NCBI GenBank assembly: GCA_021234155.1
Contig: JAJEKV010000076.1
Coordinates: 5,722,649-5,786,648, forward strand
Length of the DNA stretch: 64,000 nt
Reading direction: 5' to 3'
From: Isoetes taiwanensis
Lineage: Eukaryota > Streptophyta > Lycopodiopsida > Isoetales > Isoetaceae
The first letter of the stretch is position 1, and each line of letters starts with the position of its first letter. The notes below the pieces were generated by a model. The model was not told where the DNA came from, did not search any database, and worked only from the letters and a program-made list of their open reading frames with translations. Below, in pieces: positions 33,230 to 44,228 of this stretch. A program made the position numbers and the translations under genes.

Positions 33230-33447
33230 TCTTAAAATAGCAAAACTGTAGAAGATATATTGAGATGACTGGTTGAGAATAGCTCTCAACGTAGCATACA
33301 TATATGATGGATGGTGCCTAATGGACATGACTGTTGGGTACAGTTGTGACTCTTAATATGGATTGCCAATATGGCAGTCCACCTCATCTGTATACGCCAC
33401 ATCACCCTTATATCTATATTGATCTATATGATCACTTATTCTTAACA
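33230..33447 (-). repeat. 5' LTR, family 1
   Basis: Collinear with 30903-31127, differing by a small deletion and scattered substitutions. Confidence 0.88.
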
Positions 33448-33451
33448 AATT

Positions 33452-33987
33452 CAGTATTTTCTATTGCCTCTTCATAACCACTTCCCATAGTGTTCAAAAC
33501 CACTCCAAATTGGATTTTACTTTGCACTATGGAAACACTCTTGAAGGTTCCAAAGCACATACTATTTGTTATAATAACAGTGAGATGCGTTAAGAATTGC
33601 ATCTCCACTTTCAAGCTGAACAGGGTCATCAGCAAGTATAAAAACCCAATCTAAATACAACCAGTTATTCTGGTCTTTTGAGCTTGAACGTGGATCATTG
33701 TCCCACCATATCCATGATTTCTCTGCAATTGTTGACCTGAAGAGGCTAGTTTTATTGCCAAATTCTCATAACTTGTCAAAATTATATGCTAATCCGCCTT
33801 TGTTAAAAAGACGTCGCAGAGAAAACATGAAGCATTTAAAAATGAGGTCCACTCATAAACACATCTGGCATGTTCAAGGAAACATATCTGCTGCATGTCT
33901 CTCTGTTGACAGATTGTTATAAAACCAAAGCGAAATCTCACCTCTGCCTATCTTGCAATGATCGAAAATGATGATTGCGTTTGATGA
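33452..33987. other. Unassigned, fragmentary coding-like sequence
   Basis: The minus strand reads short segments such as FILADDPVQLESGDAILNAS, ending in a stop, and other broken frames. I cannot place the family. It separates the two LTR elements. Confidence 0.3.
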
Positions 33988-33992
33988 CAAGA

Positions 33993-34184
33993 TGATAAAA
34001 TATGGAGGAAGAACAAAATATAGATTGAACAGACTGGTTGGAACAGCCCCAACCGTGGCTTACAAATAGGTGCAACTGTGGCTCTTCATATGAGACGTGC
34101 CCTTTGGCTTGGATCGCCAACTTGGCAGTCTAATCAGCCTGCCACATAAGCACTCCATTGATCCTTATGATCATATCTTCAACA
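33993..34184 (-). repeat. LTR 1 of family 2
   Basis: 192 bp, TGATAAAATATGGAGGAAG to TCATATCTTCAACA on the plus strand. Confidence 0.9.
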
Positions 34185-34297
34185 CTCCCCCTTGATCAAT
34201 AGATCAATGGAAGTGTAAGTTTAAATTCTTGATGTTAAGAAAAACAGCAGTTGCCTCTAGTTCATCTAGAGATGAGCAGTTTCAAGCTCATTTGGAT

Positions 34298-34534
34298 CCC
34301 GGGGGATTCACCTTTATCACATGAGCATATGCACTGCGTGCTTAAGGTGAGAAGAAACACCCCTATATACGTACACAAAAGTGTTGGAGAAACACCCCTT
34401 CCATGGAGAAAATACACTAGAATACCAGTAAGAGGGGGATTTAAACCCCTAGTATACGTACAAAAACATTGAGAAAAGACCCCCTTCCACACACTCACTA
34501 GGTTTATACGGGTCTTCTGTGTGAATCCCCCGGG
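34298..34534. mobile_element. hAT-like MITE (237 bp), copy 2
   Basis: Perfect 14-bp inverted ends CCCGGGGGATTCAC and an 8-bp TSD ATTTGGAT (34290-34297 and 34535-34542). The empty site is visible in the inverted segment at about 34880-34890. The sequence is collinear with 10263-10500. The better-preserved ends suggest a younger insertion than copy 1. Confidence 0.92.
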
Positions 34535-34587
34535 ATTTGGATGGCTCCAGTTGAGAGCAGTTCAAGGAGGAGTATGCTGTTATACCA

Positions 34588-34779
34588 TGATAAAATATGG
34601 AGGAAGAACAAAATATAGATTGAACAGACTGGTTGGAACAGCCCCAACCGTGGCTTACAAATAGGTGCAACTGTGGCTCTTCATATGAGACGTGCCCTTT
34701 GGCTTGGATCGCCAATTTGGCAGTCTAGTCAGCCTGCCACATAAGCACTCCATTGATCCTTATGATCATATCTTCAACA
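34588..34779 (-). repeat. LTR 2 (shared middle LTR) of family 2
   Basis: 192 bp, almost identical to LTR 1, including the same TGATAAAA start. LTR 3 starts TGTTAAAA, so LTR 1 and LTR 2 are the closer pair. Confidence 0.9.
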
Positions 34780-35337
34780 CTCCCCCTTGATCAATAGATC
34801 AATGTAAGTGTAAGTTTAAATTCCCTTTTTGTCTTCTAACAACATACTCCTCCTTGAACTGCTCTCAACTGGAGCCATCCAAATGAGCTTGAAACTCCTC
34901 ATCTCTAGATGAACTAGAGGCAACTGCTGTTTTTCTTAACATCAAAAATTTAAACTTCTAGACTCTTTATATCTAGTAAATCTATACCCCATTAAAGAGA
35001 ATTGAGGATGCATGATTACATTGTACTGCATTTCTCCCCCTTAATCTTGCATCCGAAGATAACAAGATAAGACATTGGGCCTCATACACGCCCCCTTGCT
35101 GAGTATACTTACTAATGTTGTAACTAATTACTTACTAAGACCTTTAATTAACTCAATTAAATAGAGGCTTGGCTTACATTACGAATTTTCTTCTTCTTTT
35201 AAGACCCATTGACCTTCTCGAGCCAATCAGCGGCTTGGCCACCGGTCTTCTTAAGCGTGGGTGAATCTGCATAAGATCTGCATAGCTCACTCTTTTGTTT
35301 TCTGGAGAAATTAAGTCTTTTTCATCACCATTCTCGC

Positions 35338-36166
35338 CTAGGACCTTGTCTTGTGTATTGTCACATCTGCAATAGCCTCAATCATCCATTCTGGTTGCTG
35401 TATTGCATGCTGAACATAGGCCACCTCTGCACCATTCTTTCTCGGGTTCTTTGGTAACCCATTCCGAGATAGTCGATGGTGCTCCAGAATCCAAGATGCA
35501 TTTAGAGCTTCATTTGAATCTGCTCCTGTTGATGCTAGAGGTTGTCCTTTCTTGAAAAATTGAAATAGATACTTGAAATATGACATGTATTCTGAAGCCC
35601 CATTATGCAATACTGCTTCCCTGCTTCACAACTATCTGCCTGCTGCCTGAAACAATCAAGGAAACTCTGCATCTGCTTCACATCCTGCCATACATCAGGG
35701 TCTTCTATTGCCCACTTCCATAGCCATTGCATTTGTTCATGAATTTTCATTATTGGGTCTTGAATTACGACCCCATCAGTTAGTTGCACTGCATCAACAA
35801 ATTCTGCTACAATTTGTGATGTTGGGTCTTGAACCCCATCAATCTGCTGCCTTGGATCTTGCTTCTCGATCCCATCAGCCGTCAATTGAAGCACTTGGTG
35901 AGGAAATTCAACCTCTTTGTTAAATTGTTCTTCAAGGATAATTCTTACTGCGGCATCCTGTTCCAAAGAGTATTTTTCAACGACAATGGGTTGTTGCCGC
36001 TGTCAATCTGCAATGGAAATAACCACTTCTTGAATTTCGTCAATTTGATGAACTGGGTCCTGTATCTCGACCCCATCAACCTGCTGCTCTGAGTCTTCTA
36101 TCTGGACCCCATCATCCATCAACGGGAGCACTTGGTCTCCATTGATTTTCTTCCTCTTCTTCATCT
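35338..36166 (-). pseudogene. Gag-like reading of family 2, decayed
   Basis: From 36166 the minus strand reads MKKRKKINGDQVLPLMDDG and then recurring acidic units of the type DGVQIEDSEQQVDGV and DGVVIQDPIMKIHEQM, spaced about 25-35 residues. A stop breaks it near 36005. A frame reopens (35966-35535) with VLQLTADGIEKQDPRQQIDG and LWKWAIEDPDVWQDVKQM, and a shifted frame continues to 35338. The DG-x-QDP repeats are a distinctive low-complexity feature. It sits where gag is expected after the PBS but has no known motif. At least one stop and one frameshift. Confidence 0.5.
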
Positions 36167-36229
36167 TCTTGGCATGTAGGTAACCCTCAAGAATTCTTCT
36201 CCTTCGCAGGTCCCTGGATCAGGGTTCCT

Positions 36230-36241
36230 GCTCTGATACCA
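36230..36241 (-). promoter_or_regulatory. Primer-binding site (tRNA-iMet), family 2
   Basis: TGGTATCAGAGC on the minus strand, with no gap after the LTR. Confidence 0.92.
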
Positions 36242-36433
36242 TGTTAAAATATGGAGGAAGAACAAAATACAGATTGAACAGACTGGTTGGAATAGCCCCA
36301 ACCGTGGCTTACAAATAGGTGCAACTATGGCTCTTCATATGAGATGTGCCCTTTGGCTTGGATCGCCAACTTGGCAGTCTAGTCCGCCTGCCACATAAGC
36401 ACTTCATTGATCCTTATGATCATATCTTCAACA
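36242..36433 (-). repeat. LTR 3 of family 2
   Basis: 192 bp, preceded on the plus strand by the PBS complement GCTCTGATACCA (36230-36241). It is the 5' LTR of the longer unit. Confidence 0.9.
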
Positions 36434-36438
36434 CAAGA

Positions 36439-39400
36439 AGGCTTAGCCGCTCAATGTTGTTGAATGCATGTTCGTATGCTGGGGTAACCAAAGACAACAC
36501 AAATGGCTTGCAACTTGGATCATCAAAAGTAGCTTAGAGCCAATGTTGGAAGAAAATAGCAGTCACGAATGAATCTAGAGCTCTGATTAATTTTGCAAAG
36601 GACCCAAATCACAGAAGAATGTGCCAATAGCGTAGATACCCAGCGAGGGACCCGACATGATTAGGTAAAACGGCTCTCCATTGTATGAAATAGGAAAAAA
36701 AACTTGAAATTTCTACCAGAGTAATCGAGATCAGAGAAGAAACGCCATCCTGGAGGCTGTCTGAAGATCGAAGAAGAAGGTTTTTGTGGACCCCCCGCAG
36801 GAAGAATTTTCAGGTATTTTCTAATTTTCTCATCCATAGATGCGGAAATTAACAGATCGAATGGTTGATTTTAAAATTGGCTGTTGTGTACAACGACGTG
36901 GACAAGCTAGAATTTTAGGAATTGTTGTAGGGGAGTTTAGGCAAGCCTGCTAAACATTTTCATAAAAATGTTTGTGTTCCTACAAGAAACTTAATCCATT
37001 ATGGGATTTCAACTCATGTGAAGCTGCTCTATCACAAAGAGCAAACAAAGAAAACATGAACTTAGATTGACAATGTTATGCTTGAATCATCAAATCCTAT
37101 TGTTTAAATTTGGTTTTTCCGAGGTCCCGAAAAGTTTTTGGATTTTTGAGTTGGTTTATTTGTCTAAGGTTTGGGTTTATTTTGTCTGCCGGTAAAGTTT
37201 TCAGGTGAGCCAAAAATCGGGAAGAAAAAAATAGGGCCTCGACCTAAGGGGAAAAAAAAAGGGAGCGCTCGATGGAGGCGAGATTCTGCCGAGTTTTTTT
37301 TTGGGATGGGATCGTTTTTGGATAGGATGGCTCTTCCTCACCTGTCGGGAGATGGATAGAGATGGTGGCAGGTTGCATGTACATGCAAATTTGAGAGGTA
37401 TATTGTATAGCTTCATAGCTAGCTGGATTTGGCATGAAAGGAGGCGGAAATCACAGGTCATGTTCAGAGAAGAGCAATCATCAATAAGGTATGGTTATAT
37501 CTCCTTCTCTCCATCGATTGTTCACAGTTTTTGTGAGTAGAAAAACCCAAACGACGCTTCTTCATGGGATTCAGCCAAGAGCAGAAGGAAATTTGACTGA
37601 TAGGAATAGGCTGTGCCTTGCTTTCAGACCTACGCTCCAACTTTGCTGAAACTATGAAGGTATTATAGTTTTAAACTGGCTTCTCTAAGTTTCTTCTTGA
37701 ATCATTTTGTTCCTCTGCATAGATATTATTTGTTTATTGTTTATCCCAAAGAATTCTCTACAGGCAGATTTGCGTGACTTCGTCTAAGTTAATGCTTTAA
37801 TTTCTTTGCTCCTTTGCCAAGCATTCTACGGGTCTGAGGGTCAAAAGCGAAATGGGGAGCATGCTTTAAGGATGGAGGTGGTGCTTGCACAGATGTAGAC
37901 ATGGAGGCAAAGGACTAGGAGCAATTGTTTGCTTAAGACGATGTGTGGAAGACCTCTTCCAAATCTATTCTGGCACTATAATGTATGCAATCCACCTCCT
38001 CTTCTTCTCCTCTGAATAAACGTGCTCACTGCATTTATATGCCTCTGATTCTAAACGAGTTTGTGATCCATTTATAACCCCATTCTCTGCTTTCTGATGC
38101 AAATTTGATATTTTTTATATGATCTATTGTTACAGTCATTGCTTTCTTCTACAGATATACTAGAGCATTGGATTTAGAGATCTAACTGTGATTTGTGATT
38201 TGGCTCTATATGGGCTTTGATTTGCCCACGAGATGGCAACTTAGACTAGATCTATTAAAAAAGTAATTTCAGTCAAGACTCCTTAGGTTTGCATGCAAGT
38301 TTGTCTGTTCAATTTCTTTTAGATTGATTTTCCTAAGGCTTTTGTCCCCAGTAAAAATTCAGGCTTCTCCAAAAATTGAACACTGGGTTCCTCTATGATT
38401 TCAAAATGAGATATTGGACAAGTTTTTGCAGGTGGATTTTGCCCCAATCTCGGCATGCAGGCAGGGCACGAAGAATATTTTCTTGCAAGTTTTGGCCAAC
38501 CTACATTCCAAAACTTCTGTATTCATTTGAGTCTGTCGTAAGTCATCATCCCCAAGGTTTTTGGTGGCACCGGACTCCTTTCGATGTCAATCATAGTAGC
38601 TTTTCATAATCTGATGGAAAGGAGCTCTATACAGCCAAGTCTTATGGGGATCCCAAATGTGCATTCTTCTGTCATTTTTAAGAACAATGCCAGGGTTTGT
38701 AACTCTAGAAGAATAGATTTAGGATGGACCACATGATTTTACGATTTGGATCTTTTTGAAGAGTTACATCGGCTTCCAGGTTAACTAAGTGGCATTTCCT
38801 TCTTCTGCCATGATTGTATGTTTTTTAGGGTTTCCTTCTATCTTTTTCTTGAAGCGTCATGCATAGCCTTTGGAGCTATAAATTCTTTTGTGCACAGATT
38901 ACGTCTTCTTTGTTGATTGTTCTGTGGCATAGCAAGAGAGGTGTCTCTGCAATCATTAAGTTTCTGGGTTTCAACCTTGATGTGTAGATGAAATGAAAGT
39001 ACAGCATTTGGCCCATTTTCAATCTGGTACGTGATCTAGATTCGAAAGGTATGTCTGATTAAGTAAGCTTCGCATGTCATTCCAGCAAAATAATTTATTG
39101 ATTAAGCTCGATTTTATTGTAGGGACGGTGAATGCTGGGTTTTGGGGAAATGTCCTTGAATTGTATAGGCTAGGCACGATTCTTGGCTACATCTTCTTTA
39201 AAAGATTTCATAACTTTCTAAGGTGAAGCTTCTGAAAAATGGCAATGAATAGTGCTAGATTTTCTACATCGGAGGTTGACAGAAAATTAGCCAGCATGTT
39301 GGGAGGCTCCTTGGCAAGCATGAAGGTCGTTTAGAATCGTGAGCTTAGAAAGCTCATTATTGTAGGCTCTGTGAAGCACAAAGCTTGCAGAAGGAAGGAA

Positions 39401-41599
39401 GCAGAGGCACGAAGTAAGTCGGTATGTTCTTTTTCTCTTCCACCATTGTAGCTACAACTTAATACTCTTTTCTGTACTTGACAAGAGAGAAATATCAGCG
39501 TTAAAGGGAAGTACTGGAGGAATTGTCCAAATCTGTCTTTTTTTTCTCTTTAATCAACAAGAGAGAATATCAGTGATAAGGAGTAATTAAGCAAAGAATA
39601 TAAAGAAACTGATATAAACAAGATTGTATGTAGATGGGATCGCTCAAGGGTATGGAAGCTTAGCTGGTAGCCATGAACTCATTGATTTTGTTATTCAATA
39701 CACATCTTTTTATTGGCTACTATGCTATTTATTTATGGGTATCATGATGCTGATATAAAAGCAGGAAGACTAGACATATTGAGAACTCACAAGTCTTTGG
39801 TCGGGTTACAGGTATCTCTTTGGCCCTTTCTGTCTATTGTAAAAAGTCATTATTCGGCATACGCGTTTTCACATCTATCATTGAAATAAATATGCAATCA
39901 TTCTCTATTAACCAAGGGTCATTGCGAATGCTTTTTCTAAGAATGGATGCACAGTTGAGTTGCACAATTCAAATTATTGTCAAGTGATTGTTGGCAGACC
40001 CATGATACCTGAAAGTAGGATTTTCAACATCTTCAACAAGGTTGCACCAATAGAACCAAGTTGTCAGAAAAATACTATAAGCGTATTTGTGTGTACATAT
40101 ATCCACAGCCATCCTATGTGTTAAGATGACGAGCAGGCCATCTATGTGTTAAGATGACGAGCAAGGCATATGGAGCATTGTGCCAAGTCTGGTCACATGA
40201 ACTTAATTTGTAAATAAGTTACAATGTTTTCTCTTTTTATGGTCAGGAAGTAGATATCTCACTTTTTCCCTTTTCATTTTTCAGGAACTTAACAATACGC
40301 ACCAGTATACTTATTTCTCTGAAGCATACGCAAGTAATTAATGCTAATCCTAGGTAAGTAAGAAGCCACAAGTCTCAAGACCTTGCAAATGAAGACCTGT
40401 AGCCGAGCAGTCCATAGATAAAAGTGGTCGTACAGTACATTGGCTCCCATGTTTATCCCATGGATTTATTCTTAAAAGTTGAATTTTTGTTGTCGCTTCT
40501 GCAATAGAAGTATAATACCCTGCCTTAGAGAGCAAGGATCTCTATGTGTCTACTCAAACTAGAAAAATGCTCAAACATGAATCTATTTGACATGCTTCAA
40601 AAGAGTCCTGTTGTTGTTATGGGTTCCAAAAGCTACACATGGAATTCTCAATGAGATCTCAATTGAGGTCAAGATCCATATAGATCAAGGCTAGCGGATG
40701 TACTTTTACAGATAATGAGCATTGGAATTTGACTCTCTATCACAACATGCCCATTTGTTAATGTGACCAAGTTTGCACCCAAGATATGTAAAAGCAAATG
40801 TTTTTAACAGATAAAGATAAAAAAGTGAGTCCTCTGTTCACTCCGAGACATAGGTGCAGGTATAATATTTTGAAGAAGTTTGCATGTATATTCTCATCAT
40901 AGACGCTGGTAACTCTCAGCCATAAGAAATGCAAAGTTATATTATGTACTGTTCACATTTCTAAACATTGTGGTATGTTCAACAACAGACGTTGAACTGA
41001 ACTGCACGATCATAATATGAGCATAGCCATCTTTTTATTTTTTGCAGATGCTATAGAACGCAAGGAATTGGAAGTGGACAGAGCAAAGGCGTAGAGAGGG
41101 CAAGGAATTAATCTATGGTCTCAGATGACAAAAGGGATTAAAACAAAAAGGATCTAAGAGACCTCGGAAGCTGAAGGTATTAATTTATTGGAAAACTATG
41201 AGAATTCCATATCCTATATCTTGGTCCAAGAAACAATGTTTTGAAAGTATTTTGTAGTTGCCAAGGAGCTGCAAAGTTTTATGCTAGATCTAGGCTTTAT
41301 GTTTGCAATTGAAACTCATGGATGCATATCCGTTTTGCATTTTGTGTTTTCTGCCAGACTTTCTCTGTGCAACTTTGGAGCCATTCACATGTAATAGGCA
41401 TCTCTTGAGCTTTTTCCGGCGTCTTTAAACACGTTTAAACATCATAAGTTGAATTTCCAGTATGTATAGGATCATAATGATATGACTTCTTACCATAATG
41501 TATTGTTGAATAACAATGACTCTTTAAACCAGTTGAAATTCTAGACGCAAGCCTATAATGTCAAGCTCTCATGCATGGGAAAGTGTAGTCCACTCTGCA
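36439..41599. other. Long stretch without a confident gene
   Basis: Mostly AT-rich with scattered exon-like pieces. One example is a frame from 39239 reading MAMNSARFSTSEVDRKLASM, which stops after 31 codons and then reopens (RELRKLIIVGSVKHKACRR). Another is DAIERKELEVDRAKA after a TTTGCAG at about 41048. A 27-bp tandem duplication (CTATGTGTTAAGATGACGAGC) lies near 40118-40164. The 37.2-37.35 kb piece has G/A-rich runs. It could be a long, intron-rich non-coding or decayed gene, but nothing can be assigned. Confidence 0.3.
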
Positions 41600-42600
41600 T
41601 AGACGCCATAAATTATAGTTCAAAGGACCTTGCTTGCATTTCAGATCTATGGAGCATTACAAGGTGCTTGTAACCTCATATTTTGCAAGCCATTATGAAG
41701 CCATTGAAGACGACCTAGAATTTTACTTTCATTCAAAGAATGGAAACGTAGATCATAACATTTTGGACCCTATGTCTTCTGTGAAAATTCCCAACATCCA
41801 CAAGATGATCACCAATGCATAGTATGATCTTTTGTACAACCAATTACTTACTGGGAGGGCATTAATAGCTTGAATGTGGACTAGGCTAATGTTGCATTAT
41901 ACATATCCTTCTTGAAGATTCGCATGCTTTGCTCTATGGCAACAATGAATACGCATATTGGATTCTTACAATTTCAATTCGCGGCGTTTCTGCACATAAC
42001 TATGTCACCTCAAAACTACATCATAGAATGCTAAGAACACACAAGTTCGTGCATTCCATCATTCACTTATCTCAAAACTTGAGCTATGGTCACTATCAAG
42101 CAAATTCATAATGTCCATTTCAATATTCCTATCCCAGTGCCATTAACAATCTCATCAGCTAAGATTATTAGTTCAACACCAAATTCTTATAGTGTATTCC
42201 ATTCCAAAGATCATATTATTTTTTCGTGCCACAACGCAAGCTCCAAGATCACCAACACACAAGTGCAATCAATCAATATCTTGCATATCACTTCACTCGA
42301 ATTCTACAAAATCTTCTACGTTCCTTGCATGCTCAACTTCACAATTACTATAGCGATATTCCACATACTTATTCCTCTCAAAGCACTGTCAATACCAACC
42401 ACTCCAAGACCATAGTCCTTTATAACGTCACAAATTTGAATTCTAATTCATCTCAACTACTTCCATATCATAACACAACAAAATCTGAGTATTTGTACGT
42501 AGTCCAACAAAATGCGACATACACAAAATTAATGAATTATCCTTGCCCCCCCCAACTGACATTCATTGTTCTACCCAACCATCACACAACGATCTCTTCA
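41600..42600 (+). mobile_element. Presumed 3' part of a Helitron body
   Basis: The stretch ends at the Helitron-type terminus at 42612-42640. From about 42090 to 42600 the plus strand is strikingly poor in G and rich in C, A and T, which keeps frames of 109-137 codons open; no known motif (Rep, helicase) appears. The 5' end (TC after an A) was not located, so the length is unknown. Confidence 0.4.
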
Positions 42601-42611
42601 AATGTTCAAAA

Positions 42612-42640
42612 GCCCGGCAACGCCGGGCACCATAACTAGT
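42612..42640 (+). terminator. Helitron 3' terminus (hairpin + CTAG)
   Basis: A perfect 7-bp stem GCCCGGC / GCCGGGC with loop AAC (42612-42628), 7 nt, then CTAG (42636-42639) followed by T. This is the classic plant Helitron 3' end: a GC hairpin 5-12 nt before CTRR, with insertion between A and T. This is an element end, not a transcription terminator. Confidence 0.8.
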
Positions 42641-43400
42641 ATAGAAATAAAGAACAAAAATTAGGGAAATAAGACATAAATTGGATTGATAAAATGAAAA
42701 TCATGTTATTCTTAAATCTGTGTTGGATTTGAAGTGACTAATCTGAGATACTTTTAATCCAATCTACATAATGCCATCTATGGATCAAAAGCAATTCAGG
42801 AGCAGGATTTGTTGCCATGATTTGCGAGAGGGGAGGGTTGACCTCCTTAAATCATGGTTCAAGAAGATTATATTCGCAGATATTAGAGCGAAAGGGTCTT
42901 AGCTCCCAAACAACCAATTCATCTTCTGACCAATTAGATCCTAGAAAATTGAAAGCAATTTCAATGCCCTCATCAAAAAAAAAAAAACATCTGACATAGA
43001 CATGCCACATAAAAAAAAAAAATCAAGACATGAGTAGTGAACCTGCCAAAAAATACTGAAAAGAAGGAACCATTAGGATGAAACACTTAATAAGACAAGG
43101 GGAACTAAGAGAGAAAAAAAAATCTGCATCCCATTTTGTCTCCTTTACTACTTCTCCTTAGTTAATAATACAAACAACATGTGATGATAATGCAAGTGCA
43201 ATGTCGGGACAATATATTCTACCTATTATGAAGAAAGCCAATATGGAATCACATGATTTGTAATGATGGGGAGAATGAAAATGTGACACTGAAATGTATC
43301 AAGCATTTGAAAGGGACATGGTGATGCTAAAGAAATCTTTATTCTTCAATCTATAAATGAAAAAGGAAGGAAGGAATATCACCAAGATCTAAACATTAAA
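42641..43400. other. Intergenic, upstream of the stress-protein gene
   Basis: AT-rich with several poly-A runs (42979-42990, 43010-43021, 43112-43121). No gene seen. Confidence 0.4.
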
Positions 43401-43540
43401 GGTGGTGCAGGAAAAAGAAAGGCAAGGAAAAGGCTGGCACTGCATTCAAATCTTGGAGCAGTGGATGCCCAAAGGGAGGGCTGATCACGGGCCCCGTTAT
43501 CACCATGAGCCATGTCCGGGCACGACAGCACGATGCCATG

Positions 43541-43584
43541 GACGTGTCCTTTATTTGGAGGAATAAAAAACGATGGGCGTGTCC
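43541..43584 (+). promoter_or_regulatory. Possible ABRE-type elements upstream of the USP-like gene
   Basis: GACGTGTCC at 43541-43549 contains the ACGTGTC core of ABA-responsive elements, and GGGCGTGTCCC at 43575-43585 is a related variant. They lie about 650-690 bp upstream of the chosen ATG, in a GC-richer segment. Stress or ABA control would fit the gene but is inferred. Confidence 0.35.
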
Positions 43585-44228
43585 CAAATTCGGGCCCCAA
43601 AAGCCGAGCTTTTGGTCAATTTGGAGCTGGAATTCCACAAATTGGAAGGAAATTCAGATCCTATTTAACACCTTCGTTTTCTGGCGCAGCACTCCTCTGA
43701 TTTGCTTGGCCAAATCGTAATGATTCTGCAAATTTTTCTTCCCGTCTCATTATTCAGCTCCCTGGCGCTGTCAAATCATCCCTCATTGCTCTAAATTCTA
43801 CTCTGTAATCCAGTTGTTAGCATCATGGGTTGCTCTCAGGCATGTGCGCGTGATCAAGAGGTCTAATTCCAGAGTTCTGCAGGGCTATAAAGAGTTTCTG
43901 CAAATCTGGGTGGTTTCTTTTGGGTGTTTCTGAGAGTTTTGAGAGTTCTCCAGCGATGAAAATGATTTTTTGTATCGTTAGCCAAAGGAGCCTCTTGGGT
44001 TGGGTCCCATTTCGATTCTCTGTTTTTGGTAGCTATTCGGTCAAATCTGAGTAATCTACTGATATACAAGAGTCAAGGTTAGACGATTTACTCATTTGGG
44101 TTCGCTCAATTCTGAAGTTTTAAATCAATAGATGCATTTGGAGACTGGATTAAGTTGAGGCTACGCTTTGAATTCTGAAATCGTAGAGTAAAAATTTGAA
44201 GCCAGGCGTGGAGTTGAAGATCAGGGAG

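Larger units (their letters stand above)
30903..33447 (-). mobile_element. Small LTR retroelement without pol (family 1)
   Basis: LTRs at 30903-31127 (225 bp) and 33230-33447 (218 bp) are near identical. On the minus strand the 5' LTR is followed with no gap by TGGTATCAGAGC (33229-33218), the plant initiator tRNA-Met primer site. The 3' LTR is preceded by the polypurine tract CAAGGGGGAG (31137-31128). The flanks show AAATT at 30898-30902 and 33447-33451, the second overlapping the last LTR base. The 2.1-kb interior codes for one acidic protein and a second short frame, with no protease, RT or integrase. It resembles gag-only, TRIM/TR-GAG-like elements. Confidence 0.88.
33993..36433 (-). mobile_element. 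LTR retroelement array, family 2 (LTR-int-LTR-int-LTR)
   Basis: Three 192-bp LTRs (33993-34184, 34588-34779, 36242-36433) with canonical TG...CA ends flank two internal regions. CAAGA stands at 33988-33992 and 36434-36438, so the array was inserted, or is bounded, as one unit with a 5-bp TSD. The larger internal region (34780-36241) has a PPT beside the middle LTR and a tRNA-Met PBS beside the last LTR. The smaller one (34185-34587) has a PPT, about 45 bp of normal sequence, an inverted segment of about 110 bp, a PBS-like GCTGTTATACCA (34576-34587) and a nested MITE. Family 2 shares its overall design and the PPT with family 1. Confidence 0.88.

Noticed and set aside
42612-42628. GC hairpin as a rho-independent terminator
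   Set aside because: Eukaryotic context and the following CTAG|T identify it as a Helitron end.
42086-42639. Frames of 109 and 137 codons before the Helitron end
   Set aside because: Open in overlapping frames because the strand is G-poor; no Rep or helicase motif.
44196-44228. Earlier in-frame start of the USP-like gene at 44196
   Set aside because: That codon is TTG; the first in-frame ATG is 44229.
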